Shown: piece by piece, positions 56,113 to 64,000 of the stretch
How the letters are laid out: every line of letters begins with the position of its first letter
How positions within the stretch are numbered: position 1 is the stretch's first letter
Notes under the pieces: generated by a model
What the model saw: the letters and a program-made list of their open reading frames with translations, nothing else
Database searches by the model: none
What the model was told of the DNA's origin: nothing
Translations under genes and position numbers: made by a program
From: Vicinamibacterales bacterium
Lineage (GTDB): Bacteria > Acidobacteriota > Vicinamibacteria > Vicinamibacterales > UBA2999
Reading direction: 5' to 3'
DNA: 64,000 nt
NCBI GenBank assembly: GCA_041659285.1
Contig: JBAZYO010000004.1
Location: 310,001-374,000, forward strand

Positions 56113-56151
56113 ACCATGAAAATCAGACTCTTCATGTTAGTATTTCATGGT
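56113..56151. promoter_or_regulatory. Inverted repeat ACCATGAAA ... TTTCATGGT before the AAA/DUF4143 gene
   Basis: ACCATGAAA (56113-56121) and TTTCATGGT (56143-56151) form perfect 9-bp arms 21 nt apart. An extra direct TTCATG lies between them (56131-56136). The left arm abuts the minus-strand ATG at 56112. This is a good candidate for an operator covering the promoter and start. Confidence 0.5.
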
Positions 56152-56734
56152 TGATAACCAGTCCATCCAACCACTCGACCGCTGCGCCGGAGCCGTGTTC
56201 CCGTCGGGGCCGGCGCGGCTACGACAACAGGCGCTCCTGTCGGCCGTCAATCGCGCCGGTTGCGGCTTGCCCCAGTTACCATCGCGCTTTCGCTCGCGGC
56301 GCTCAAGGTGTAGTGGCAACTCGTCGAGGGTGGCCTGAGTCGGCGCGAGAATGACGTAGAGCAGCTCGGTACCCGGCAAGACCGCCGCACCCGGGAGCCG
56401 CGGAGCCGGAATCACGCTCGCCAGAACGGTCTCCATGGATCGGGCCGCCTCGGAGTAGCGCGGGGCCCAGGAGAACGCGCGACAGGAATCGGGACGAACG
56501 GGAACTCATCCAACAGCTCGTCGTCGAACACCTCGCCATCCAGATCGTCCTGACTGAAATCGAAATGACGGTGCCCGGCAAGGGCGGTCGCCTCGCCCCT
56601 TGAAGGCCGCGCGCTGAGCAGCTGGACCCACGTCCGGGTTTCGAAGTCGTGGACGTGACCGATCCCTTCATCAGCATGCGGCGAACTGCCCAACCGTAAT
56701 CTGTGTCCGTTCTGCGTCTAATCTGTGGCTGCAT
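56137..56734 (-). pseudogene. Possible frameshifted gene upstream of the AAA/DUF4143 gene
   Basis: Two minus-strand frames look coding and join across a shift near 56460-56480. The upstream frame (to 56693) reads an acidic DFETRTWVQLLSARP, then FDFSQDDLDGEVFDDELLDE, FPFVPIPVAR. The other frame continues as FSWAPRYSEAARSMETVLAS, VIPAPRLPGAAVLPGTELLY, VILAPTQATLDELPLHLERR and stops at 56137, 25 nt before the AAA gene. Simple repeats (AATCTGTG) lie at the 5' side (56697-56740). I do not recognise the protein. The region may instead be non-coding. Confidence 0.3.
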
Positions 56735-56772
56735 TTATCTGCGGCCTGTCATTGGCCGTAAGATGCCCATAG

Positions 56773-57972
56773 ATGGCAACCTCCATGGCCGAACGCGCTG
56801 ACGTGGTCATCGTCGGCGGCGGCGTCGTCGGCTCCAGCGCGGCGTGGCACCTGCGCCAAGACGGGTTCACCGGCCGCATCCTGGTGGTCGAACGCGATCC
56901 CAGCTACGCCCGCTCATCCTCCTTCCTGGCGATGGGCGGCATCCGCCAGCAGTTCTGCACGCCGGTCACCGTGCGCATGGTGCAGTTCAGCGTCGAGCTG
57001 TGGAAGCAATTTGACAAGAGGCTCGGCGCGCCGCGAAAGCGGCCGCAGGCGTGGTTCCGGCAGCGCGGCTACCTGTTCCTGGCCAATGGTGCCAACGCCA
57101 CCGCGCTCGGCAGGCGCTACCACGAGGAGCAGCAGGCCGGCGCCGCGGTGCGCATGGTCACCGTCGAGGAACTGGGCGTGATGCTGCCCGACGTGATGCT
57201 CGACGACATCCTGTTCGGCGTGCTCGGCCCCGACGACGGCTACGCCAACCCGCGAGAGGTGCTCGCCGGGTTTCGCGCCGGCGCCGAACTGGCCGGCGCC
57301 GAGTACATCGCCGACGAGGTCACGGCCGTCGATCAGAAGAACGGCGCGGTCACGGGCGTCCGGCTGAAGAGCGGCATGCGCGTGGCGGCGCCCATCGTGG
57401 TCAACGCCGCGGGGCCGTGGGCGGGAGGGCTGGCGGCCCTGGCCGGGCTGAAGGTGCCGGTCGAGCCGATGCGGCAGATGCTGTTCCGCTGCACGCTGCC
57501 GCGCGTGTGGCCGTATCGCTTCCCGATGCTGATCGATCCCGGCGGCGTCCACTGGCGGCACGATGATGCGAGCGAGCCGGGGGGACCCGACCAGATCATC
57601 CTGGCCTTCACCAACTGGAACGAACAGCCCGGAGACAACCTCGAGCCGGACGAGGCGCGGTGGAACAAGGACTTCTACCCGGCGATGGTGAACCGCGTGC
57701 CAGACCTGTGCGACGTGACCGACGTGCGCGGCTGGGCGGGGCTGTATGAAATGACACCGGACCACAACCCCGTTCTCGGTCCCCATCCCGGGCTGTCAGG
57801 CTTCATTTTCGCCAACGGCTTCAGCGGGCACGGCTTGATGATGTCGCCGGCCACCGGCAAGATCGTCAGCGAGTTCGTGCGGCTGGGGCGATCGGACACG
57901 TTTGACGTGAACGTGTTCGCGCCCGACCGCTTCGAGCGCGGCGCGCTCGTGCACGACGCCGCCACGATCTAG
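56773..57972 (+). CDS. FAD-dependent amino-acid/sarcosine oxidase family protein (DAO)
   Basis: The 399-residue flavoprotein has an N-terminal FAD motif VVIVGGGVVGSSAAWHLRQD (about 11-30), the DAO-type SSSFLAMGGIRQQFC near 48-62, VVNAAGPWAGGLAAL near 210-225, and the C-terminal LYEMTPDHNPVLGP and ANGFSGHGLMMSPATG motifs. It oxidises an N-methyl or D-amino acid-like substrate, passing electrons to oxygen or a quinone. No partner subunits are adjacent. Its stop shares CTAG (57969-57972) with the stop of the convergent pyruvate kinase gene. Confidence 0.87.
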   Translation: MATSMAERADVVIVGGGVVGSSAAWHLRQDGFTGRILVVERDPSYARSSSFLAMGGIRQQFCTPVTVRMVQFSVELWKQFDKRLGAPRKRPQAWFRQRGYLFLANGANATALGRRYHEEQQAGAAVRMVTVEELGVMLPDVMLDDILFGVLGPDDGYANPREVLAGFRAGAELAGAEYIADEVTAVDQKNGAVTGVRLKSGMRVAAPIVVNAAGPWAGGLAALAGLKVPVEPMRQMLFRCTLPRVWPYRFPMLIDPGGVHWRHDDASEPGGPDQIILAFTNWNEQPGDNLEPDEARWNKDFYPAMVNRVPDLCDVTDVRGWAGLYEMTPDHNPVLGPHPGLSGFIFANGFSGHGLMMSPATGKIVSEFVRLGRSDTFDVNVFAPDRFERGALVHDAATI

Positions 57973-59378
57973 GCGTGGCGGATTCTCACGAAGTTCGAAC
58001 CTCCGCGATCGAGGTCGGTGGCGGTGTTCACGAACACCAGGGTCGCGTTGTCGGGCGCCCTCGAGCGCTTCACGGCGCCGTCCACGACCCGGTTGATCAC
58101 ATCCTCGATGTCGCCGCCCAGCTCGCAGACCATCGGGATCACGCCGCGCCAGAGGCTCAGGCGCCGCGCCACTTCCTCGTTGTCGGTCGCCGCCAGGATG
58201 ATGGCTTCCGGGCGCGCGGCCGACAGCAGCCGCGCGGTCTGCCCTTCGCGCGTGACCGCGACAATGGCGTGCGCGCCGGAGCGGCGGGCCAGCGTGACGG
58301 CCGCCTCACTCAAGGCCTGAGTGTGATCCACCCTCGGACGGCTGCCGGCCGGTTCCACCCACGCCGGCGGCATCGACTCGGCGTCGCGGATGATCGCGTC
58401 GAGCACCTCCACGGATCGCACCGGATAACGCCCGGTCGCCGTCTCGCCCGACAGCATGATGGCGTCGGCGCCGCCGTCCACGGCGCCGGCGGCATCGCTG
58501 GCTTCCGCCCGCGTCGGCCGCGGCTCCGTGCGCATCGATTCGAGCACCTGCGTGGCGACGATGGCCGGGACCGAGCGGGCGTGTGCCTTGCGCAGGATCT
58601 CCTTCTGCACGCGCGGCACCCGTTCCAGCGGGATCTCGAGGCCCAGGTCACCGCGCGCCACCATCACGGCGTCGCTGGCCTCCAGGATTTCATCGAGATG
58701 CTCGATGGCCTCCGGCCGCTCGAGCTTGGCGATGACCGGCACCTTCGGCCGGCCCTCTTCGGCCATCACCGCCCGGAGTCGCGTGATGTCGCCGGCACCC
58801 TGCACGAAACTGATCGCCACCATGTCCACGCCCAGCGCCAGGCCAAAGGCCAGGTCGCGGCGATCCTTGTCGGTCAGGTCGGAGCGCAACGGCACGTGCG
58901 GCGCGTTGATGCCCTTGTGCTCGCCCAGTTCGCCGCCGTCGATCACGCGCGTGTGGATCTCGCTGGGCGAGTTCGACTCCACTTCCAGCTCGATCTTCCC
59001 GTCGTCGATCAACAGGCGATCGCCCTTCGCGACCTTGAGCGCAAGTTCCGCGTAGCTGGTGTAGACGCGGCCCGGGCCGCCAACTTCGTCGCCGATCGCC
59101 ACCACCAGGCTGCCGCCGCGTTCGAGCAGGATGGGACGCCCGCCCTCGAGGCGGCCGATCCGAATCTTCGGGCCGCTGAGGTCCTGCAGGATCGCCACGT
59201 GCCGCTTCGCGCGCTTCGCGGCCTCGCGAATCCTGTGGAACTTGCCGGCGTGATCGGACTGGGTGCCGTGGGAGAAGTTGAGGCGGATGATGTCAACGCC
59301 GGCCGCGATCAGCTCGTCGAGAACCTGAGCCGAACTCGACGCCGGGCCAATCGTGGCGATGATCTTGGTGTGCCTCAC
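57969..59378 (-). CDS. pyk: Pyruvate kinase
   Basis: The 469-residue glycolytic enzyme makes pyruvate and ATP from PEP and ADP. The N-terminus TKIIATIGPASSSAQVLDEL, IIRLNFSHGTQSDH, LQDLSGPKIRIGRLEGG, the active-site KLERPEAIEHLDEILEASDA, VARGDLGLEIPLERVP and MLSGETATGRYPV are all conserved. The C-terminal allosteric domain has 'AHAIVAVTREGQTARLLSAA'. The start is GTG at 59378. The gene stands alone, convergent with the DAO gene. Confidence 0.96.
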   Translation of the reverse strand: MRHTKIIATIGPASSSAQVLDELIAAGVDIIRLNFSHGTQSDHAGKFHRIREAAKRAKRHVAILQDLSGPKIRIGRLEGGRPILLERGGSLVVAIGDEVGGPGRVYTSYAELALKVAKGDRLLIDDGKIELEVESNSPSEIHTRVIDGGELGEHKGINAPHVPLRSDLTDKDRRDLAFGLALGVDMVAISFVQGAGDITRLRAVMAEEGRPKVPVIAKLERPEAIEHLDEILEASDAVMVARGDLGLEIPLERVPRVQKEILRKAHARSVPAIVATQVLESMRTEPRPTRAEASDAAGAVDGGADAIMLSGETATGRYPVRSVEVLDAIIRDAESMPPAWVEPAGSRPRVDHTQALSEAAVTLARRSGAHAIVAVTREGQTARLLSAARPEAIILAATDNEEVARRLSLWRGVIPMVCELGGDIEDVINRVVDGAVKRSRAPDNATLVFVNTATDLDRGGSNFVRIRHA

Positions 59379-59482
59379 CCCACCAGCTTACGCTGCCTCG
59401 CATAGTCAGCGCGCCCCGTTCAGGCCTGCGGTCAGCTCGGGGGTAGTGCGGGAGCCGCGGCCGGCGCGCGCCGATCGCCGGC

Positions 59483-62044
59483 TCAGGGCACGACCGGTGC
59501 CGTTCGAGCGAGTACCTCGCGGAGCTTCCGGCTGAGCGTCTCGGACGTGAACGGCTTGCGGAGGAACGCCACACCGGGATTCAACACCCCGTGTTGGGCG
59601 ATGGCGTCGTCGGTATACCCGGACATGTAGATCACCCGCAACGCGGGGTGACGTTCCAGGAGTTGCCTGGTTAACTCCTGCCCGCTGGCCCCCGGCATGA
59701 CCACGTCGGTCAGGAGCACGTCGATGGGCGGCTGCTTCTCGAACTGCTGGAGCGCTTCGGCCGCGTCTGCGGCGACACGCACGGTGTAGCCTTGCCGCTC
59801 CAGCAACCGCCTGGCCATTTCGCAGAGGCCCGGCGAATCATCCACCACGAGCACCGCGTGCGCCGCGGTCTGTGGACGTGCCACTGGCAACGGCGCGTCC
59901 ACGGCCATGCCGGCCGCGCCGGCCTTGGACAGGAACACCTTGAACGTCGTACCCTTGCCGACTTCACTCGTGACGGCGATGCCCCCGCCGCTCCGGGTCA
60001 CGATGTCGTGGACGGTGGCCAGGCCCAGCCCGGTGCCCTCGCCGGCCAGCTTGGTGGTGAAGAACGGCTCGAACAGGCGGGCCAGGACGTCCGGTGACAT
60101 GCCGCTCCCGGTGTCGGTCATGGTAAGCACCACGTAGGGTCCCGGTACGATGGCGGGTGTCGACAGCTCGAGGTCCTGGCCGACGTCGACATTGGCGGTC
60201 GCAATCGTCAAGGTGCCGCCCTTTGGCATGGCGTCCCGCGCGTTCACGGCGACGTTCATGACGATCTGCTCAATCTGCCCGCTATCCCCCTTGACCGACG
60301 CCAGCTCCGGGTCGAGGCCCAACACGATGTTCACGTCTTCCCGGATCAAGAGCCCGAGCATCGGCCGCATGCCCGCGATCACGGCGTTCAGGTCGAGCAG
60401 TCTGGGCTCGATGACGTCCTTGCGGCTGAACGCGAGCAACTGGCGCGCCAGCGCCGTGGCGCGCCCGCCCGCCTTCGCGATTTCGACGATGTCCGGCCGG
60501 CGCGGATCGTCCGGCCCGAGATCCGCCAGCGACAGCTCGCAGTACCCGAGAATCACGGTCAGCAGGTTGTTGAAGTCGTGCGCCACGCCGCCAACGACCC
60601 GTCCGACGGCGTCCATCTTCTGCGCCTGCTGGTACTGTTTCTCGAGCGCCAGTCGGGAGGTGATGTCCAGGGAAATGCCAACGCCGCGCACCGGTTCGCC
60701 GTGCTCGCCAAGATGGACGCGGCCGGCGCCTCTCAGCCAGCGCACGGTGCCGTCGGCCGGCAGGGTGCGGTGCTCCTCAGTGAAGTCAGTGCCGGTCCGC
60801 GCCGCCTCGTCCATCGCCTTGGTCACGGCGTCACGATCCTCGGGATGCACCCGCTCGATGAAGGCCGCGAACGTGCCGCCAAAGGTCCCCGGTGTCAGGC
60901 CATGCTGTGACTCGAGGATCGCCGACCACTGGAGCCGGCCGGTCTTGAAGTCCATGTCCCAAATTCCGACGCCGGCGGCGTCCATCGCGAAGCGCGTGCG
61001 CTCTTCCGACAACTGCAGCGCATCGACCGCCTGGTGGCGCGCGAGAATCTCCTGCTCCAACTCCGCGGCCCGCTTGAGCGCGATGGCGGCGAAATGGCCG
61101 GTCTCGTAGATACGGCCCACCAGCCCCGACAGCGCCTGGACCAGGTGTTCGTCGTCCTCGCTGAACGTCTGTCCCTCGTTGCCGACGAAACAGATCCAGC
61201 CGTAGACGTGGGCCGGCGAGGCGACCGGCGCGGCCAGGAACGCCTGCACCTCGGGATGGAGCGGCGGGAACTGCGAGCCGGACGGACCAACGCCCGACGG
61301 ACCACCACGCGCCGTCCGTCGCTCCGCGACGACGGCGGCGAGGACGCCTGACAGCGGGTCGCCAGCCTTGATCCAGTCATGGCTCGCACCACAGGTAGTC
61401 GACCGTTCCACCGTTCGGGTCTTCAAGTCGAGAACGCCAAGCGTGACGTAAGTGGCGCCAAACAGGTCTCGGGCAGCGGCGCAGACGTTCTGCAGCAGCC
61501 GGTCGAGATCGCGTTCGGATGCCAGGTCCAACCCGATGTTGATCACCGCCTTGAGCCGGGCGTTCGAGATTTTCAGGTCGTCGGCGGTGTCCGACAGCAA
61601 GTCGGTCAGTAATCGCAGGTGCTCGCGGGCGAACGCCGTCGTGGTCGGCGGGGCCGGGGCCGGCAACGCGGGCGAGCCCGGCGAGAGCAGGCCGTTGATG
61701 ACGCGCTGAACGTCCCCCGGTTCGGCGGGCTTCAACAGGACGTCGGCAATGCCAACCTCCCGCGCCAGGTCTCTCGCTTCGGACTCGCCATAGGGCGCGG
61801 TATAAAACGCCACGGGGATCGCGCTGGTCGCCGGATCGAGGCGGAGCCGCCGGACAAACTCGCCGCCGTCCATCACCGGCATGAGCAGGTCGGTAATGAC
61901 AAGGCCTGGAGACGATTCGCGGACGACGACCAGGGCGTCGCGGCCGTTCACCGCCTCGAGGAGCCGGTGGCCCTGGGCGCGCAGCAACGCGGCCAGGAAC
62001 TGGCGATTGGCGGCCAGGTCATCGACGACCAGAATCGTGGCCAT
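59483..62044 (-). CDS. Hybrid sensor histidine kinase (REC-GAF-PAS-HisKA-HATPase-REC)
   Basis: The 853-residue cytoplasmic protein has, in order: a receiver (about 1-120: ATILVVDDLAANRQFLAALL, VITDLLMPVMDGGEF), a GAF domain (about 165-330), a PAS domain with PAC (about 370-485), and HisKA with His in GGVAHDFNNLLTVILGYCEL (about 510). HATPase_c follows (IVMNVAVNARDAMPKGG, DTGSGM, GEGTGLGLATVH), then a C-terminal receiver (VLVVDDSPGLCEMARRLL, LLTDVVMPGASGQE, LRKPF). No membrane helix is present. The start at 62044 gives the receiver's first residue. It is divergent from an O-methyltransferase by 101 nt. Confidence 0.92.
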   Translation of the reverse strand: MATILVVDDLAANRQFLAALLRAQGHRLLEAVNGRDALVVVRESSPGLVITDLLMPVMDGGEFVRRLRLDPATSAIPVAFYTAPYGESEARDLAREVGIADVLLKPAEPGDVQRVINGLLSPGSPALPAPAPPTTTAFAREHLRLLTDLLSDTADDLKISNARLKAVINIGLDLASERDLDRLLQNVCAAARDLFGATYVTLGVLDLKTRTVERSTTCGASHDWIKAGDPLSGVLAAVVAERRTARGGPSGVGPSGSQFPPLHPEVQAFLAAPVASPAHVYGWICFVGNEGQTFSEDDEHLVQALSGLVGRIYETGHFAAIALKRAAELEQEILARHQAVDALQLSEERTRFAMDAAGVGIWDMDFKTGRLQWSAILESQHGLTPGTFGGTFAAFIERVHPEDRDAVTKAMDEAARTGTDFTEEHRTLPADGTVRWLRGAGRVHLGEHGEPVRGVGISLDITSRLALEKQYQQAQKMDAVGRVVGGVAHDFNNLLTVILGYCELSLADLGPDDPRRPDIVEIAKAGGRATALARQLLAFSRKDVIEPRLLDLNAVIAGMRPMLGLLIREDVNIVLGLDPELASVKGDSGQIEQIVMNVAVNARDAMPKGGTLTIATANVDVGQDLELSTPAIVPGPYVVLTMTDTGSGMSPDVLARLFEPFFTTKLAGEGTGLGLATVHDIVTRSGGGIAVTSEVGKGTTFKVFLSKAGAAGMAVDAPLPVARPQTAAHAVLVVDDSPGLCEMARRLLERQGYTVRVAADAAEALQQFEKQPPIDVLLTDVVMPGASGQELTRQLLERHPALRVIYMSGYTDDAIAQHGVLNPGVAFLRKPFTSETLSRKLREVLARTAPVVP

Positions 62045-62130
62045 ACCGCAGCATAGGGGCACCGCCCCGGGGTGGGTGTGCAATACCGCACATGCGGATT
62101 GCCGGGGGGGCATTGCGCCCGGGCGCCAAG

Positions 62131-62136
62131 TACAAT
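62131..62136 (+). promoter_or_regulatory. -10 box TACAAT nine nt before an ATG
   Basis: TACAAT (62131-62136) lies 9 nt before the O-methyltransferase ATG at 62146, giving a leader of at most a few nucleotides. Confidence 0.35.
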
Positions 62137-62145
62137 CGTTCTGCC

Positions 62146-62793
62146 ATGTCTCGGCTGACGCCGGAACCAGTCCTCGACTACCTCACGCGGTTGCGGCGCG
62201 ACCCGCACGAGTACCTGGCCGTGATCGAACGCGAGGGACTCGCGGAAGGGCGGGCGATCGTCTGCCCCGACACCGGCGCCCTGTTGCACACGCTCGCCCT
62301 CGGCTGTGGCGCAAGGCGAATCCTCGAAATCGGCACCTCGATCGGCTACTCCACGCTGTGGCTGGCCGCGGCGCTGCCGGCCGATGGCATGATGATCAGC
62401 ATGGAATGCGAAGCCGCGCTGGCCGGCCGTGCCCGTGACCACCTCACCGTGGCCGGTTACGGTAGCCGGGTCAGCGTGATGGTCGGTGACGCCACGCGCT
62501 TCCTCCACAAGGTCGCCGGACCGTTCGACCTCATCTTCCAGGACAGCGACAAGGTGCTCTACGAATCGATGCACCACCGCCTTGTCGAGCTGCTCCGCCC
62601 CGGCGGCGTACTGGTGGCTGATAACATCCTGTGGAACGGCGAAGTGTTCCCCGGCTACGTCAATGACAGGACCCACAGCGACACGACCACGGCGGCGATC
62701 GTGAGCTTCAACCGCCATTTGGCCGACGACCCGCGTCTCTACACCTCGTTTCTGCCGGTGGGCGACGGCGTCTCGGTGTCAGTGAGACTCTGA
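62146..62793 (+). CDS. Class I SAM-dependent O-methyltransferase (COMT-like)
   Basis: The 215-residue protein matches the bacterial O-methyltransferase (CCoAOMT/COMT-like) family: SAM-binding RRILEIGTSIGYSTLWLAAA at about 60-79, acidic loop MISMECEAALAGRA, metal Asp in FDLIFQDSDKVLYESM at about 126-141, and 'LLRPGGVLVADNILWNGEVF'. These enzymes methylate catechol-type hydroxyls with a divalent metal. The ATG at 62146 is the start; the open frame from 62092 is not conserved. Confidence 0.88.
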   Translation: MSRLTPEPVLDYLTRLRRDPHEYLAVIEREGLAEGRAIVCPDTGALLHTLALGCGARRILEIGTSIGYSTLWLAAALPADGMMISMECEAALAGRARDHLTVAGYGSRVSVMVGDATRFLHKVAGPFDLIFQDSDKVLYESMHHRLVELLRPGGVLVADNILWNGEVFPGYVNDRTHSDTTTAAIVSFNRHLADDPRLYTSFLPVGDGVSVSVRL

Positions 62794-62825
62794 GGACGTT
62801 CACGAATACCTCACACGGAGTCACT

Positions 62826-62883
62826 GAAACACAGCAGACTTCGTTTGAGAGAATGGGACGGCGTTTCCGCGTTTCTGTGTTTC
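62826..62883. repeat. 9-bp inverted repeat GAAACACAG / CTGTGTTTC
   Basis: GAAACACAG (62826-62834) and CTGTGTTTC (62875-62883) lie 40 nt apart in the gap before the GatC-like gene. The segment also holds the simple motif CGTTTC/GTTTC. The spacing is long for a terminator. A degenerate repeat element is more likely. Confidence 0.4.
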
Positions 62884-62914
62884 CGTATGGAGCATTTGAG
62901 GGCAGGCTTGCATC

Positions 62915-63136
62915 ATGACCGTAGGTGAATGGCTGGAGTGGGCGAAGGCCGACGCGGTGAAGCGCGGGCTGCCCGAAATGATCGGTCCTCTCGAGGGACT
63001 GGCCCAGGCGACCGAACGCCTGAGGTCGGCGGACTGGAATGACGATGCCGACCGCGAGACGCCCGTCGACTTCGCTCAGGGCGGGCCGGTGGATGGCACG
63101 GAGGGCCGGGTCTTCAGTCCCGGCCGCGCGAAATGA
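62915..63136 (+). CDS. Small GatC-like partner of an amidase
   Basis: The 73-residue protein reads 'MTVGEWLEWAKADAVKRGLP' and 'MIGPLEGLAQATERLRSADW', followed by NDDAD and a Pro/Gly tail. It resembles small helical GatC/AtzG-like proteins that precede amidases. Its stop overlaps the amidase start as ATGA, so the two are translationally coupled and may form a complex. The exact family is uncertain. Confidence 0.7.
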   Translation: MTVGEWLEWAKADAVKRGLPEMIGPLEGLAQATERLRSADWNDDADRETPVDFAQGGPVDGTEGRVFSPGRAK

Positions 63137-64000
63137 GGACGATCGCCGAGGTCGCGCCGCGCGTCGCCCGGGGCGAGCTGACGTCGGAGAGGCTGACGGA
63201 AGAATGCCTCTCGCAGATCGAGGCGCTCAACCCGAAGCTGAACGCCTTCATCACCATCACCGCGGATGACGCGCTCGAGACCGCGAGAGCGGCCGATAAG
63301 GCGATCGCCGGCGGGCGGTATCGCGGCCCGCTTCACGGCATCCCGGTCTCGCTGAAGGATCTCGTCGACCTGAAGGGCGCGCCGACCACCGCCGGCTCGC
63401 TGGTCCGCCGGGATCACGTGGCGAGCGCCGACGCGGTGGTCGCCGCGCGGTTGCGCGAGGCCGGCGCCGTGTTCGTGGGCAAGACCAACCTGCACGAGTT
63501 CGCCTTCGGCACCACCACAGAGGATTCGGGGTTCGGGCTGGCCCGCAATCCGGTGGACCCGACGCGTTCGCCGGGCGGATCGAGCGGCGGATCGGCAATC
63601 GCGATTGCCACCGGCATGTCGCTCGGCACGGTCGGCACCGACACCGGCGGCTCCATTCGCATTCCCGCCGCCGCCTGCGGCATCGTCGGCTTCAAGCCGG
63701 AGTGGGGGCAGATCTCGGCCGCCGGCGTCGTCCCCTTGAGCCGCCAGCTCGATCACGTCGGACCGCTGGCCGCGTGCGTGGCCGACGCGTGGATTCAATA
63801 CAACGCGTTGCTGCCGGCCAGCCTCCGCGTCACCGGCTTGCCCGAGGCCTCACCACTCAAGGGCTTGCGACTGGGCGTGCCCGCGGGATACCTGTTCGAT
63901 CGCCTCGACGCGGACGTCGAACGCGTGGTCGATCACACCATCGACTCGCTTCGCGCCGCCGGCGCCATCGTCACCGACGTCACCATTCCGCACGCCACCG
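63133..64000 (+). CDS. Amidase signature enzyme, GatA-like, 3'-truncated by the window
   Basis: The first 289 residues are present, and the frame is open at the window end. The complete triad is visible: Lys75 in PVSLKDLVD, cis-Ser150 in RSPGGSSGGSA and nucleophile Ser174 in GTDTGGSIRIPAA, with the canonical 24-residue spacing between the two Ser. The N-terminal 'LTSERLTEECLSQIEALNP' and 'LHGIPVSLKDLVDLKGAPTT' segments fit AtzF/GatA-type amidases. With the coupled small gene upstream it may act as a two-subunit amidase. It differs clearly from the amidase at 2-1156. Confidence 0.92.
   Translation, partial: MRTIAEVAPRVARGELTSERLTEECLSQIEALNPKLNAFITITADDALETARAADKAIAGGRYRGPLHGIPVSLKDLVDLKGAPTTAGSLVRRDHVASADAVVAARLREAGAVFVGKTNLHEFAFGTTTEDSGFGLARNPVDPTRSPGGSSGGSAIAIATGMSLGTVGTDTGGSIRIPAAACGIVGFKPEWGQISAAGVVPLSRQLDHVGPLAACVADAWIQYNALLPASLRVTGLPEASPLKGLRLGVPAGYLFDRLDADVERVVDHTIDSLRAAGAIVTDVTIPHAT

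Noticed and set aside
57975..59405. 476-codon plus-strand frame
   Set aside because: Antisense shadow of pyruvate kinase.

Overview
The window is G+C-rich bacterial chromosomal DNA with genes packed on both strands and many 4-nt start/stop overlaps. I found no rRNA, tRNA, phage, integrase, transposase or CRISPR array. The gene content suggests an Acidobacteriota bacterium, probably of the Vicinamibacteria (subdivision 6). The clues are a MacB-like duplicated permease of the acidobacterial 'ADOP' type, TonB receptors with N-terminal carboxypeptidase-regulatory domains, many secreted M28, PQQ-type, patatin and metallo-beta-lactamase-fold proteins, and numerous short palindromic repeats after genes. 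This placement is inference; no rRNA or marker gene confirms it.

Layout. 1-8 kb: the end of an amidase, a DUF3014 protein, a DUF4159 protein, a B12-type radical SAM enzyme, a patatin fused to an outer-membrane barrel, and an M28 peptidase. 8-20 kb: an RNA-binding RRM protein with a small charged partner, a sensor kinase, a HAD hydrolase, a TonB receptor, a QueD-like enzyme, an acyltransferase and the ADOP permease. 20-28 kb: an EVE-domain protein, then a reductive pyrimidine-catabolism neighbourhood (aldehyde dehydrogenase, NCS1 nucleobase permease, PreA, dihydropyrimidinase), interrupted by an AlkD-like repair protein. 28-30 kb: a three-gene membrane redox operon: a four-helix protein with a dihaem-cytochrome-b561-like histidine pattern, a second four-helix protein, and a Tat-exported Rieske protein. 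30-39 kb: secreted hydrolases, a quinoprotein, a degenerate CPBP protein, and a diguanylate cyclase followed by a membrane-anchored receiver domain. 39-44.6 kb: a less G+C-rich accessory block with a TonB receptor (preceded by a short leader ORF with a near-perfect Shine-Dalgarno), a lipoprotein, two divergently oriented receiver-less OmpR-type winged-helix regulators, and two secreted Gly/Pro-rich proteins. 44.6-45.2 kb: a VapBC-like toxin-antitoxin pair. 45.9-50.6 kb: a coupled operon for a 2-oxoacid:ferredoxin oxidoreductase and a GltD-like FAD/Fe-S protein. 50.6-64 kb: PhoD, an O6-alkylguanine methyltransferase, a NamZ-family protein, small proteins, an AAA/DUF4143 ATPase, a DAO-type oxidoreductase, pyruvate kinase, a large hybrid kinase, an O-methyltransferase, and a GatC-like/amidase pair cut by the window end.

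The best candidates for something undescribed are the Rieske/four-helix cytochrome operon (28164-29853) and the leader-peptide plus twin orphan winged-helix block (39468-44533). Smaller points of interest are a PreA without its usual ferredoxin domain, probable leaderless transcripts (including two overlapping -10 boxes in a 26-nt divergent gap), and three separate repeat families. One repeat encodes the C-terminal tail of a protein and others supply stop codons. All functions rest on motif recognition by eye; no database search or computation was run.
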